NCBI RefSeq assembly: GCF_016595215.1
Contig: NZ_JAENHK010000010.1
Span: 2,341,390 to 2,405,389 of the forward strand
Reading direction: 5' to 3'
From: Chryseobacterium paridis
Lineage (GTDB): Bacteria > Bacteroidota > Bacteroidia > Flavobacteriales > Weeksellaceae
Length of the DNA: 64,000 nt
The translations under genes were made by a program, and so were the position numbers. Positions 44,544 through 53,063 of the stretch are shown here, in pieces. Numbering within the stretch: position 1 is the first letter of the stretch; every line of letters starts with the position of its first letter. The notes below the pieces were generated by a model, which had not been told where the DNA came from, did no database searches, and saw nothing but the letters and a program-made list of their open reading frames with translations.

Positions 44544-45626
44544 TTAGTTATTTAAAGAACGATAAATCAATAACTGATTATTCGTAATTACTTGTTCACC
44601 CTCAGATAAGCCTTCAGAAACATACGTAACGTCTCCTACCTGTTTAAGAACTTTTACTTCTTTAACTTTTAGATCTGCCCTGGATTTATAAATCACAACA
44701 AAACTTCTGTTGTCGTCAAAAATTACAGCTTTGGATGGAACAGTAAGTGCTGTATCATTTTCCGAACTTGAAATTTTTATTGTTGCTTTGCTATCAGGAA
44801 TTAATAATCCGTTTGCATTATCCAAAACTACCCTTGCCTGCATGGCATTGGTTTGTGGATCAATAATTTTAAAGATCTTATCAATTTTTCCATAAAAGAT
44901 CTTATCCGGATAAGAAAGTGTAGAGACCTCTGCCTTCATTCCAAGGTTTATTTTATCAATATCAGATTCGTTAACGTTCATAATTGCCCAGACATTAGTT
45001 GTATTGGCCACATCAAAAATATTATCACTTCTATCAGCTCTCAACTGCATGTCTTTATTAATATTCTTTTGAACAATATATCCGCTGATAGGCGCCACAA
45101 CACTATATATATTCCCTTTTTTCACATTATATACTGTACTCACCGCATTTGCTCTCTGCATTTGGTCTTGTGCTTTCTGTAATTGACTTTTAGCTTCCAG
45201 AACATCCCTTTCTGTATTTAGTTTTCCTTCATACATTTCTTTTGCAACACGTACATTATTTTGAGCCACTACCAGGTCTGTTTTAGCATCACTTACATCT
45301 TTTTGCACTTCAGCAAGCTCGGTACTCCTAATGGTTGCCAAAACCTGCCCCTTTGTAACATGATCTCCCAATTCAACATTTACACTCAAAACATTTCCTC
45401 CTACTAAGGGATACACATCTATATAACTATTTTTATCTGCAGATATCTTCCCATAAAAATTGTAATCATCTACGATATATTTCTTTTCAACTTTTGCTAA
45501 AGAAATCGACTTGAACATTGTATTGCTCAGTTCAAATCCTTTAGGTTGAGATACTTTCTTTTCCTCTTTTTTAGAGCAAGCTGATAGCGAAATGACTCCC
45601 AATGCAACAATAATATACTTTTTCAT
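44544..45626 (-). CDS. RND efflux periplasmic adaptor (membrane fusion protein)
   Basis: A 360-residue lipoprotein (MKKYIIVALGVISLSACSKK, lipobox Cys). It has the adaptor lipoyl half-motifs (GGNVLSVNVELGDHVTKGQV and VVAPISGYIV), an alpha-helical hairpin between them (about 100-165), and the beta-barrel and membrane-proximal domains after. No long His/Met-rich metal-binding tail is visible, unlike some CusB/CzcB proteins. It bridges the CzcA-like pump and the TolC-like channel. 47 bases separate it from the pump gene. Confidence 0.92.
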   Translation of the reverse strand: MKKYIIVALGVISLSACSKKEEKKVSQPKGFELSNTMFKSISLAKVEKKYIVDDYNFYGKISADKNSYIDVYPLVGGNVLSVNVELGDHVTKGQVLATIRSTELAEVQKDVSDAKTDLVVAQNNVRVAKEMYEGKLNTERDVLEAKSQLQKAQDQMQRANAVSTVYNVKKGNIYSVVAPISGYIVQKNINKDMQLRADRSDNIFDVANTTNVWAIMNVNESDIDKINLGMKAEVSTLSYPDKIFYGKIDKIFKIIDPQTNAMQARVVLDNANGLLIPDSKATIKISSSENDTALTVPSKAVIFDDNRSFVVIYKSRADLKVKEVKVLKQVGDVTYVSEGLSEGEQVITNNQLLIYRSLNN

Positions 45627-45630
45627 TTTT

Positions 45631-46872
45631 TTAATAGAAGATTTTAGTTTGTACTAATTGATTAAGTTGTTCAGCCGATTGGATGATATCGTTTTTCATA
45701 TCATAGATTTGAAGGGCCGTCTGTCTGTAGCTTTCCATGAAGTCTGTAAATTCAATAAGACTTACGTTACCACTTCTGAAGTTTTTCAGCATTCCATTGT
45801 ACACCAGATCCAGATTATTAAGATCTGTGGATTTTATTTCTGCTAACTGCTCATATTGGCTTTTCCAGGTTCTGTATGAAGACTGAACTTTGGTTTCCAG
45901 ATCGAGTTTTTGATAGTCTGCATTTTTCTGATTTTGCTGTATCGCATAATTAGCTTTTTCAACATTCCCCTGATTACTTTTCCACAAAGGCAAAGGAATA
46001 CCTACCATTAAATTAACTTCATTTTTAAATGTCCCTCCATTCTGGTCCCATCCGGCTCCTACATTAAGATCCGGAACATTTAAAGATTTCTGCCATTGAG
46101 CAAATAACTTACTATTATCAATCAGCTTTACATTATAGAGATAGTCCGCATTATTTTCCAATGCTTTTCTCTTCAGCTCTCCTTCATCCCCAAGAGGTTG
46201 AGTATCCAGGACATCTTTAGCTTCAGATTCAGATAACCGGGGTTCTATATCGTCTGTAACTCCTGTTAAAACCTTTAAAGTCTGTTCAACCGCTAGAATA
46301 TTCTTATTGATTTCTACCTTATCGTTGTTTAGCTGGATAACGATACTCTGTAATCTCACTTCATCTTTAAGAGAGACATTTCCTTTTGCAGACTGTACCT
46401 TGTAAGCACTGAGAAGTTCTTTCATGTATCCCAGCTGCTTATTGGTATTTTCCAGTTTTAATTTTTGGAAATAAAGATTGTAGTATGTGGTGTGTAATTG
46501 TGTTTTAAGATCAACTAAAAGTTGAGAAAATTGAAGTTGAGCCAGTTCTTTATTGGATTTTGCAAAAGCAATCTCATTTTTCTTTTTTCCACCCATGTAA
46601 ATGAGTTGAGTCACTTGTGCTCCTTTTGCATGCCCCATATCAAACACTTTTTTCCCTTCAGGATTATATGCATTGATCTGCCCACTAAGTTGTGGAAGAT
46701 CCCAGATCTTAGCCTGTAAAATATCAGCATCTGCCATGTTGATATTGTACTGCTGGGCGAGCAACTGAAGGTTGTTCGTCTGGAAAGCATTTTCGCAATC
46801 CAGAAGTGACATTTGCTGTTGTGCTGTCATGAATGAGGAAATGACAACGAACAGTCCTGCAATTTTGTTCAT
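45631..46872 (-). CDS. TolC-family outer-membrane efflux channel
   Basis: A 413-residue protein with a signal peptide (MNKIAGLFVVISSFMTAQQ) and two OEP domains rich in long helices (MADADILQAKIWDLPQ, AKSNKELAQLQFSQLLVDLK, and QNQKNADYQKLDLETKVQSS). It forms the outer-membrane exit for the RND pump. It is the first gene of the efflux operon, four bases upstream of the adaptor gene, and lies 71 bases downstream of the histidine kinase gene. Confidence 0.9.
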   Translation of the reverse strand: MNKIAGLFVVISSFMTAQQQMSLLDCENAFQTNNLQLLAQQYNINMADADILQAKIWDLPQLSGQINAYNPEGKKVFDMGHAKGAQVTQLIYMGGKKKNEIAFAKSNKELAQLQFSQLLVDLKTQLHTTYYNLYFQKLKLENTNKQLGYMKELLSAYKVQSAKGNVSLKDEVRLQSIVIQLNNDKVEINKNILAVEQTLKVLTGVTDDIEPRLSESEAKDVLDTQPLGDEGELKRKALENNADYLYNVKLIDNSKLFAQWQKSLNVPDLNVGAGWDQNGGTFKNEVNLMVGIPLPLWKSNQGNVEKANYAIQQNQKNADYQKLDLETKVQSSYRTWKSQYEQLAEIKSTDLNNLDLVYNGMLKNFRSGNVSLIEFTDFMESYRQTALQIYDMKNDIIQSAEQLNQLVQTKIFY

Positions 46873-46943
46873 TCTTTCAATTTTATGAAAACAAAAGTGC
46901 TAAGACACGATTAAAACGAACTTAAATGAGCCTTAAAAAAATA

Positions 46944-48311
46944 TTAAATTTTACTAAAAACAACACTGAATTTATTCACATTTTCTAATGGTGAAGAATA
47001 AATGATATCAGCGCCATGATATTCTAAAATTCTTTTTACAATACGAAGCCCCAATCCGGAGCCCGAAATATGCTGAGAGTTATTTCCTCTCATAAAGGCG
47101 TCAAATAGTTTTGACTGTTCATCCTCCGAAATTGTATTTCCTTTAGAAATAACATCCACCATCAGTTCTGAAGTAGTCTCCGTAATAAGAACATCTACTT
47201 CAGTATTATCCGAATATACCGCTGCATTTTTGAACAGGTTTATAAACACGATATCTAGCAATGATTGTATTCCTTTTATGGTTAATAGTGCTTGCTCCGA
47301 AGTTTCTTCAGAGATTAAAAAATCCATTTTCAGATCCGGATAACTTTTTTCTACTGTTTCAAAGGAACTGAATATAACTTCATCGATTCTTACTTCTTCA
47401 TACAAAGTCTGAATGTTCTCTTTGTCAAACTTAGTCAGAAGCAATAAAGAATTGGTCAGATCAGATAACTGATAAACATCTTTCTGAATCTGCTTTAATG
47501 AAGATAGGGTCTCAGGAGAATGCTGCTCAAATTTGATCAGATTCTCCAACTGGAACGCCATCCTGGTGATAGGCGTTCGTATTTCATGCGAAGCGCTCGC
47601 TGTGAAGTCTTTTTGAGATTGAAAAACATCATTTAATCTCACAATCATTGTGTTAAATGATTGCGCCAAAATGCTTATTTCATCCTGTGACGGCTGTACA
47701 GGGATCTGCGTTGTTAATTTATGTGCAGTAACTTCAGAAATTTCCTTATTCAGGTCTTCCAGCGGACGAAGAAACTGTCCCATAAAATAATAACTGAAAA
47801 GCCCGATAAGAAGGGTACTCATCACATATGCGGTAACAAGCAGATATTTAAGATAAGATAGTTTGGATTTTCCGTTGCTATCGTAGGCACTTGTAAGAAT
47901 ATAGTAGTTCTCTCCTTTTATGTTTTTAAGTGCTGCATATATTTCAGGAATTGTCTTTTCAGTATAGATCGTTTTCCTTTGATCCAGTTCTTTCAATAAA
48001 GCGGCGTCCCAGGTAACATTACGGTCTTTTATAGTACTGTAGATTAATTCTTTTTCAGCATTAAAAATCAAGATCTTTTCATTAAGAAGAATATTATCTG
48101 AATTTTCATTAAAGAAAACCGGAGCTTCTTCTTCAAAGTCTTTGGACTCTGAAATAAAATGAGAGGTAAACTCAAGCCTTTGTCTGAATCTTTCTTTAAA
48201 CTCGTCTCTCCTGAAATCATTAAAAGACATATAAATAATCATCATCACAATACCGAAAAGTAATGAGAAGGCAATACTTAAGTTTAAAGCAATCTTCCTT
48301 TTTAATGACAT
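46944..48311 (-). CDS. Sensor histidine kinase (CusS/CzcS-like)
   Basis: A 455-residue two-pass membrane kinase. Helix 1 at about 9-30 (ALNLSIAFSLLFGIVMMIIY), a periplasmic sensor of about 120 residues, helix 2 at about 153-172, HAMP (GQFLRPLEDLNKEISEVTAH), the H-box (SASHEIRTPITRMAFQLENL), N-box (NLFKNAAVYS) and G-box (GSGLGLRIVK). The periplasmic part lacks the His-rich metal motifs of CusS, so the signal is not predictable. It overlaps the regulator gene by one base and lies directly upstream of the efflux genes. Confidence 0.94.
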   Translation of the reverse strand: MSLKRKIALNLSIAFSLLFGIVMMIIYMSFNDFRRDEFKERFRQRLEFTSHFISESKDFEEEAPVFFNENSDNILLNEKILIFNAEKELIYSTIKDRNVTWDAALLKELDQRKTIYTEKTIPEIYAALKNIKGENYYILTSAYDSNGKSKLSYLKYLLVTAYVMSTLLIGLFSYYFMGQFLRPLEDLNKEISEVTAHKLTTQIPVQPSQDEISILAQSFNTMIVRLNDVFQSQKDFTASASHEIRTPITRMAFQLENLIKFEQHSPETLSSLKQIQKDVYQLSDLTNSLLLLTKFDKENIQTLYEEVRIDEVIFSSFETVEKSYPDLKMDFLISEETSEQALLTIKGIQSLLDIVFINLFKNAAVYSDNTEVDVLITETTSELMVDVISKGNTISEDEQSKLFDAFMRGNNSQHISGSGLGLRIVKRILEYHGADIIYSSPLENVNKFSVVFSKI

Positions 48312-48995
48312 TTATAGTGGGCTTAAATAATATCCAAATCCCGATCGGGTATGAATAAGTTTAACTTTAAAATCTTTATCAATTTTCTTCCTTAAAAAAT
48401 TGATATATACTTCTACTGTATTCGTATTCGTATTAAAATTATGTTCCCATACATGTTCTGTAATTTGTTGTTTAGATACAGTCCTTCCCTGAGCCTCAGC
48501 GAGATAGGCCAATAACTGGAATTCTTTCAATGTAAGGGTAATTTCATTTCCTGCCCGGAACACTTTCTGTTCCGTTTTATTGATGATCAAATCATCAATT
48601 CTAATAATTTCCTGATCAGAAGTATCTGCAGGCATTTTTCTTCTTAACAGAGAGTTTACACGCAATAGCAATTCTTCGAATTGAAAAGGTTTAACCAGAT
48701 AATCATCTGCTAATCTTGTAAAAGCATCTTTTTTATCAGAGAGATCTCCGTAAGCTGAAATAATGATGATAGGTGTATTTTTATCAAAAGAACGAATGGT
48801 CTGGCAGACATCTAATCCATTTATCTTGGGAACATTAATATCCAGTAAATATAAATCATAAGAATTATTTTTTATCTGACGAAGAAACGTCTCACCATCA
48901 TAAATTTTATCGCAAGTAAAATGGTTTGATTCCAAAAACTTGCAAAGCTCGGCAGAGAGGATAAGATCGTCTTCTAATAAAAGTATATTCATCAA
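48312..48995 (-). CDS. OmpR-family response regulator (CusR/CzcR-like)
   Basis: A 227-residue regulator. Receiver domain: acidic pocket LLEDDL near the start, phosphorylated Asp in LYLLDINVPKING, and KPF near residue 100. A winged-helix output domain follows (TLKEFQLLAYLAEAQGRTVS, NTVEVYINFLRKKID). First gene of a five-gene unit with the kinase and efflux genes, so the system most likely activates the pump in response to metal stress. Confidence 0.95.
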   Translation of the reverse strand: MMNILLLEDDLILSAELCKFLESNHFTCDKIYDGETFLRQIKNNSYDLYLLDINVPKINGLDVCQTIRSFDKNTPIIIISAYGDLSDKKDAFTRLADDYLVKPFQFEELLLRVNSLLRRKMPADTSDQEIIRIDDLIINKTEQKVFRAGNEITLTLKEFQLLAYLAEAQGRTVSKQQITEHVWEHNFNTNTNTVEVYINFLRKKIDKDFKVKLIHTRSGFGYYLSPL

Positions 48996-49112
48996 AAATT
49001 ATTTATACGAATTTAACGAAATTTTTATGATTTTTAATTAAAATAATTCAATGTATATGGAAATGCAAAGAAAGAAAAAGGAAAACTTATTTCCGACATC
49101 ATGATTATAAAT

Positions 49113-49138
49113 AAAAAATCCCGAAATCAATTCGGGAT
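49113..49138 (-). terminator. Terminator of the tRNA cluster
   Basis: On the minus strand an 8-bp ATCCCGAA / TTCGGGAT stem followed by TTTTTTA, just after tRNA-Thr(GGT). Confidence 0.85.
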
Positions 49139-49147
49139 CAAAGCCAG

Positions 49148-49219
49148 AGCCAACTACGGGACTTGAACCCGTGACCTCTTCCTTACCAAGGAAGCACTCT
49201 ACCGCTGAGCTAAGTCGGC
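49148..49219 (-). tRNA. tRNA-Thr (GGT anticodon)
   Basis: Acceptor GCCGACT pairs AGTTGGC with one G-T pair; anticodon GGT in loop TTGGTAA; T-loop GGTTCAAGTCC. The last gene of the minus-strand tRNA cluster; it is not part of the duplicated block. Confidence 0.95.
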
Positions 49220-49225
49220 ATTAAG

Positions 49226-49255
49226 CAAAAAAATCACACTTTAAAGCGTGATTTT
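49226..49255 (-). terminator. Terminator after tRNA-Gly copy A
   Basis: A 13-bp palindromic stem (AAAATCACACTTT / AAAGCGTGATTTT, one G-T pair) with a T-run on the minus strand, between tRNA-Gly and tRNA-Thr(GGT). A related hairpin follows the other tRNA-Gly, so it belongs to the duplicated unit. Confidence 0.6.
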
Positions 49256-49260
49256 CTTTG

Positions 49261-49333
49261 AGCGGAAGACGGGGGTCGAACCCGCGACATTCAGCTTGGA
49301 AGGCTGACGCTCTACCAACTGAGCTACTTCCGC
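49261..49333 (-). tRNA. tRNA-Gly (TCC anticodon), copy A
   Basis: Acceptor GCGGAAG/CTTCCGC, anticodon TCC in loop CTTCCAA, T-loop GGTTCGACCCC. Identical to copy B at 49686-49758 as read by eye. Confidence 0.95.
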
Positions 49334-49420
49334 AATTTTGTTTCCAAAACTATTGGTAAACGCTGTGCAAATCTATAAAAAAGCTTTTAAATCTGCAACT
49401 TTTTTTTCTAATATAAAATG

Positions 49421-49501
49421 TGGGAAGAGCAGGATTCGAACCTGCGAAGCCGAAGCAACTGAGTTACAGTCAGTCCCATTTAGCCACTCTGGAATCTTCC
49501 C
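49421..49501 (-). tRNA. tRNA-Tyr (GTA anticodon), copy A
   Basis: Acceptor GGGAAGA/TCTTCCC, long variable arm, anticodon GTA in CTGTAAC. 81 bases, class II tRNA; second gene of the duplicated block. Confidence 0.95.
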
Positions 49502-49520
49502 TCATGTTTATATTAAATTG

Positions 49521-49594
49521 AGCCTCCAGAGGGATTCGAACCCACGACCCCGAGATTACAAATCACGTGCTCTGGCCAACTGAGCTATGGAGGC
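49521..49594 (-). tRNA. tRNA-Thr (TGT anticodon), copy A
   Basis: Acceptor GCCTCCA/TGGAGGC with anticodon TGT in loop TTTGTAA and T-loop GGTTCGAATCC. First gene of duplicated block A on the minus strand. Confidence 0.95.
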
Positions 49595-49651
49595 AATTTA
49601 AAATGATCTGAAGCTATCGGAAGGCAATCTATCTTAAGCTGTATCAGGTTT

Positions 49652-49681
49652 AAAAAAAATCACCCCTAATGGTGTGATTTT
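49652..49681 (-). terminator. Terminator after tRNA-Gly copy B
   Basis: On the minus strand AAATCACACC / GGGGTGATTT (one mismatch) with an ATTA loop, followed by TTTTT. Corresponds to the hairpin after tRNA-Gly copy A. Confidence 0.65.
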
Positions 49682-49685
49682 ACTG

Positions 49686-49758
49686 AGCGGAAGACGGGGG
49701 TCGAACCCGCGACATTCAGCTTGGAAGGCTGACGCTCTACCAACTGAGCTACTTCCGC
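49686..49758 (-). tRNA. tRNA-Gly (TCC anticodon), copy B
   Basis: Same cloverleaf as copy A (acceptor GCGGAAG/CTTCCGC, anticodon TCC). The 425-base offset from copy A is the period of the duplication. Confidence 0.95.
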
Positions 49759-49845
49759 AATTTTGTTTCCAAAATTATTGGTAAACGCCCTGCAAATCTA
49801 CAAAAACACTTTTAAACTTGCAAGTTTTATTTTCAATATAAACAG

Positions 49846-49926
49846 TGGGAAGAGCAGGATTCGAACCTGCGAAGCCGAAGCAACTGAGTTACAGTCAGTC
49901 CCATTTAGCCACTCTGGAATCTTCCC
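49846..49926 (-). tRNA. tRNA-Tyr (GTA anticodon), copy B
   Basis: Acceptor GGGAAGA/TCTTCCC, anticodon GTA in CTGTAAC, 81 bases. The spacer to tRNA-Gly copy B starts GCAATTTTGTTTCCAAAA, as in copy A, then diverges. Confidence 0.95.
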
Positions 49927-49942
49927 TAGTTTATATTAAATG

Positions 49943-50016
49943 AGCCTCCAGAGGGATTCGAACCCACGACCCCGAGATTACAAATCACGTGCTCTGGCCA
50001 ACTGAGCTATGGAGGC
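49943..50016 (-). tRNA. tRNA-Thr (TGT anticodon), copy B
   Basis: Acceptor GCCTCCA/TGGAGGC, anticodon TGT, T-loop GGTTCGAATCC. First transcribed tRNA of the cluster, close to the HPF gene end. Confidence 0.95.
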
Positions 50017-50124
50017 ATTAATTAAAAAGAATTCAAAAGATCACTGTTCCCTTTTTGCGAGTGCAAATATAGGACGGATTTTTTGAATTCTCAAATTTTT
50101 ACTTAACTTTTTTCAAAGTTTTTT

Positions 50125-50415
50125 CTATGCTGTTTCTTTTTTCTTGATTAATAGCTTCTTAGCAGTATCAACACATAGATCCAAACTCTCTTCAAAACTT
50201 ACAGCTGTCTTTTTTACAACAATATCGTCACCTGGAACCGCTAGTATTATCTCGGTAGTTTTGTTCAATTTGTCCGAATTATTTTCAACCTTCAGGAAGA
50301 TTTTACACTCGTGAATTTTGTCATAAAACGTTTCAAGTTTGCTTACTTTTTTTTCGATGTGTGATTCCAATGGTTCGTGCGGAGTTAAACCAATTGATTG
50401 TACTGTGATCTTCAT
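50125..50415 (-). CDS. hpf: Ribosome hibernation-promoting factor / RaiA family
   Basis: A 96-residue HPF/YfiA-type protein (MKITVQSIGLTPHEPLESHI, VENNSDKLNKTTEIILAVPG, SFEESLDLCVDTAKKLLIKK) that binds the 30S subunit to stabilise idle ribosomes. It lacks the long C-terminal domain of long HPF, so it is the short type. It overlaps the recombinase gene by four bases on the same strand. Confidence 0.92.
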   Translation of the reverse strand: MKITVQSIGLTPHEPLESHIEKKVSKLETFYDKIHECKIFLKVENNSDKLNKTTEIILAVPGDDIVVKKTAVSFEESLDLCVDTAKKLLIKKKETA

Positions 50416-51299
50416 AATTCTTCTTTTTTAGATGCTCGAGGATGAGCCTGATTAAACACTTTTTTCAATTGTTCAATATTAGCATTCGTATATACTTGAG
50501 TACTAGCAAGACTGGAATGGCCTAATATCTTTTTCACTTTAGAGATCTCTGCCCCATTATCCAAAACGTGTGTAGCAAAGCTATGTCTCAGAATGTGAGG
50601 ACTTCTTTTTTGCTTAGAAGTTATAAGACTAAGGTACTTATTTACGAGTACATAAACAAACTTTTCCGTTAGTTTTTTACCTTTCTTATTAACGAAAAAA
50701 TAGGATTGATGTTCTTCAACAGGTTTTCTTAATTCCAAATAACTCCTAAGTAAAATGGATAAGTCATCAGATATGGGAACATATCTTTCTTTATTCCCCT
50801 TACCTATAATTTTCAACTCATTTCCACCTAGATTTACATTCTCAAATATCAAGCCACAAAGCTCAGCCTTACGAATACCTGTCTGATATAAAACCTCAAT
50901 AATACAGTGGTCTAAAACATCATGCCCTTGCTCAAAAAAAGCATTATCAAGCACTTGCATTTCCTCTTGGGAAATTGGAGTCTGTTTTTCGGCATAAAAT
51001 TTAAGAGAAGAAATACTTTCTGTGGGTGAAACTTTTATTTCACCGATCTTTAAAAGAAAAAGATAAAAGCTACGAAGTGAGGAAAGTTTTCTATTGATAC
51101 TCCTTTTGGAAATATTGTTTTCGCTTAATTCGACGATAAAATTCCGGATAACCTTTTTATCAGCTTTAGAAATATCTTCGGAAGATTCTGTTTTGAGAAA
51201 GAAATAAGAAAAATCTTCAAGATCTTTTTTATAACTTGTTATAGTATGAGGTGAATACCTCTTTTCGAACTCTAAATATTCCAAAAATTTATTCAGCAT
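50412..51299 (-). CDS. Tyrosine recombinase, XerC/D type
   Basis: A 295-residue site-specific recombinase. Start at the ATG 51299 (MLNKFLEYLEFEKRYSPHTI); the frame extends upstream only to a TTG at 51335. The SAM-like N-terminal domain is present and the catalytic tetrad is visible: Arg in YQTGIRKAELC, Lys in GKGNKERYVP, His-x-x-Arg in ILRHSFATHVL, His in LGHSSLASTQVY and Tyr in VYTNANIE. It sits between rpsU and hpf without phage genes, so it is most likely the chromosome-dimer resolution recombinase rather than a phage integrase. Confidence 0.92.
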   Translation of the reverse strand: MLNKFLEYLEFEKRYSPHTITSYKKDLEDFSYFFLKTESSEDISKADKKVIRNFIVELSENNISKRSINRKLSSLRSFYLFLLKIGEIKVSPTESISSLKFYAEKQTPISQEEMQVLDNAFFEQGHDVLDHCIIEVLYQTGIRKAELCGLIFENVNLGGNELKIIGKGNKERYVPISDDLSILLRSYLELRKPVEEHQSYFFVNKKGKKLTEKFVYVLVNKYLSLITSKQKRSPHILRHSFATHVLDNGAEISKVKKILGHSSLASTQVYTNANIEQLKKVFNQAHPRASKKEEL

Positions 51300-51316
51300 C
51301 ACATCTGGTGTAAATA

Positions 51317-51363
51317 TAAAAAATTCACTCCTCAAATATAAGTATATTTAAGAAGTGAATTTA
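51317..51363 (-). terminator. Terminator after rpsU
   Basis: A long imperfect inverted repeat, AAATTCACT...AGTGAATTT, with an AAATATA/TATATTT inner arm; TTTTTTA follows on the minus strand. It lies 23 bases after the rpsU stop and just upstream of the recombinase start. Confidence 0.7.
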
Positions 51364-51385
51364 ATATTTGTTTAAGAAAAATTTC

Positions 51386-51583
51386 TTAAGCTTGTTCTTC
51401 TTTGCTTAACGCTCTTTGTTTGTAAGCCGCTTTTAATCTAGCTTGTCTCAAAGTTACAGAAGGCTTAATAAACTGTTGTCTCGATCTTAATTGACGAACT
51501 GTTCCAGTTTTATCAAATTTTCTTTTATATTTTTTTAGCGCTCTATCGATGGATTCACCATCTTTTACAGGAATTATTAACAT
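51386..51583 (-). CDS. rpsU: 30S ribosomal protein S21
   Basis: A 65-residue basic protein (MLIIPVKDGESIDRALKKYK, GTVRQLRSRQQFIKPSVTLR), typical of bS21, involved in initiation on the 30S subunit. A canonical promoter lies 24 bases upstream. Divergent from the exported-protein gene at 51745. Confidence 0.97.
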   Translation of the reverse strand: MLIIPVKDGESIDRALKKYKRKFDKTGTVRQLRSRQQFIKPSVTLRQARLKAAYKQRALSKEEQA

Positions 51584-51606
51584 ATATTACATCTCATTTT
51601 GGATTG

Positions 51607-51638
51607 CAAAAATAAATATTTTTTTCTTAATACGCAAA
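51607..51638 (-). promoter_or_regulatory. Promoter of rpsU
   Basis: On the minus strand TTTG (51635-51638), a 20-base spacer and TATTTTTG (51607-51614) match TTTG-N19-21-TAnnTTTG exactly. Confidence 0.75.
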
Positions 51639-51672
51639 AGATATTTCTTTTTAATTTAAAAATAACACTTGT

Positions 51673-51702
51673 TTTGAATAACATACATTTTTCATACATT
51701 TG
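51673..51702 (+). promoter_or_regulatory. Promoter of exported-protein gene
   Basis: On the plus strand TTTG (51673-51676), an 18-base spacer and TACATTTG (51695-51702) fit the Bacteroidota consensus, 42 bases before the start of the gene at 51745. Confidence 0.65.
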
Positions 51703-51744
51703 GGATATATTATTTCATATACATTAATTTAAATACCAAAACAC

Positions 51745-52500
51745 ATGAAAAATTATCTTTTTCTAAGCGCTTTAGCTTCAGTTCTTACATTTTCTTTTTC
51801 TATCAGCGCACGTGCGCAGGTTGGCATTAATACTACTTCTCCAAATTCAAATTCAGTGTTAGATGTTACGTCTACCAGCAAAGGATTTCTTCCACCAAGA
51901 ATAGCTCTAACTTCTACCTCCTCTCCTTCTCCAATGTCTGCTCATGTAGAAGGCATGATTGTTTACAATACAAGTAAGATCAATGATGTAAGCCCTGGAT
52001 TATATCTCAATGATGGAACAGAATGGGGACAACTTAACGTTGTTTCAGAAACTGAGGGCACCATATTGACTAAAATAAAATACAGAGGAAGGAATCTCGA
52101 TACAAACGGTTACAATAAGCCAACTCTTAAAATACCTTCCATGAATCTGGAATTCAGATTTGCCACTACATCCGGATCCACGCGCCTCGAAGTACGATTA
52201 CTCTCTGCACCTACTGGTGATGTAACGTATTACGCGAACGAATTATGGTTTGGAAATAGTACAGGAGGAGGAAAACAATCTGTCACCTTCACTTCTGCAA
52301 ACTGGAATACCTGGTCTCAAGCACTTTCAAACGGTACATGGAATAATTCATGGGGCTATCAATACCAGATTTCCACCAAAGATGGCGTTATTCCTGGAAG
52401 CAATGATATGTTAGCGGGAAACTTCTATGGTTTTAATAATTATGCGAATGGCGCTGGAGTAGATAATGAAATGTACGTCCTTGCATTTGAGCAATATTAA
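51745..52500 (+). CDS. Exported VGINTTSP-type protein, member 4
   Basis: A 251-residue protein with signal peptide (MKNYLFLSALASVLTFSFSI onward to RAQ) then VGINTTSPNSNSVLDVTSTS and GFLPPRIALTSTSSPSPM, the head motif shared with tail-fibre-like flavobacterial proteins. The remainder has no recognised domain; it contains an aromatic, Gly-rich beta-type part (LWFGNSTGGGKQSVTFTS). It is a single gene with its own promoter, divergent from rpsU. Related only in the N-terminus to the three genes at 34716-36686. Confidence 0.78.
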   Translation: MKNYLFLSALASVLTFSFSISARAQVGINTTSPNSNSVLDVTSTSKGFLPPRIALTSTSSPSPMSAHVEGMIVYNTSKINDVSPGLYLNDGTEWGQLNVVSETEGTILTKIKYRGRNLDTNGYNKPTLKIPSMNLEFRFATTSGSTRLEVRLLSAPTGDVTYYANELWFGNSTGGGKQSVTFTSANWNTWSQALSNGTWNNSWGYQYQISTKDGVIPGSNDMLAGNFYGFNNYANGAGVDNEMYVLAFEQY

Positions 52501-52528
52501 ATTCTAAATTTTATATATTTATTTATAA

Positions 52529-52560
52529 AAAACCAGAGTAATCACTTTGGTTTTTCTTTT
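52529..52560 (+). terminator. Terminator after exported-protein gene
   Basis: A 10-bp stem (AAAACCAGAG / CTTTGGTTTT, one G-T pair) with a TAATCA loop, followed by TCTTTT. It lies about 30 bases after the stop. Confidence 0.7.
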
Positions 52561-52632
52561 ATATTAACAAACATATCCATCAAATTAATGATAAAAGACT
52601 TGTTAAGTTAACTGTATGTAAACAAAAAGTTG

Positions 52633-52640
52633 TAATTTTG
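52633..52640 (+). promoter_or_regulatory. Promoter -7 box of tmRNA gene
   Basis: TAATTTTG fits the Bacteroidota -7 consensus and ends 17 bases upstream of the mature tmRNA 5' end. No good -33 match is present at the usual distance. Confidence 0.5.
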
Positions 52641-52656
52641 CATTCACTTTATTTAT

Positions 52657-53055
52657 GGGGTTGACTGGTTTCGACAGCAAGGTCAATGGGTAAGTAAGCA
52701 TGCAGAGAACCGTAGCGCGATCTCTTTAATCCCTTGCTACAAAATTTTAACTGGCAACGAAGAGTTCGCTCTTGCAGCTTAATATCGAAGTTTAGTAGAT
52801 TCAAGCGCTTTCCCGAAGATTTTAGTAAGGAAGCAAGATATTCCACAAATGCTCTGTTCTGCGGCGTTTGATCCTGGGATATAGGAATGCGGAAATAAGG
52901 TTGTAGAAACTTCGGCTACAACACGAAAACTTAGAAGATAAGCTGGAAGTTGGGTGTCTATCCTCTGCTTTCAGTCGAAAACCAATGGTAGAATAAGCAT
53001 GTAGAAAGCTTATGTATTGCTTGTTTGGACGAGGGTTCGAATCCCTCCAACTCCA
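52657..53055 (+). ncRNA. ssrA: tmRNA (ribosome rescue RNA)
   Basis: The RNA begins GGGGTTGACTGGTTTCGACA, the universal tmRNA 5' end, and ends with a tRNA-Ala-like T-arm GGGTTCGAATCCC and CAACTCC, pairing with the 5' GGGGTTG (one G-T). The tag frame at about 52760-52790 reads GGC AAC GAA GAG TTC GCT CTT GCA GCT TAA, encoding GNEEFALAA, typical of the ALAA-ending proteolysis tags. About 399 bases, a normal one-piece tmRNA. CCA is not encoded. Confidence 0.95.
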
Positions 53056-53063
53056 CTAAATAT

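Noticed and set aside
50412..51299. Recombinase as a prophage or integron integrase
   Set aside because: No phage genes or attachment repeats beside it; position between rpsU and hpf and its features fit a housekeeping Xer recombinase.
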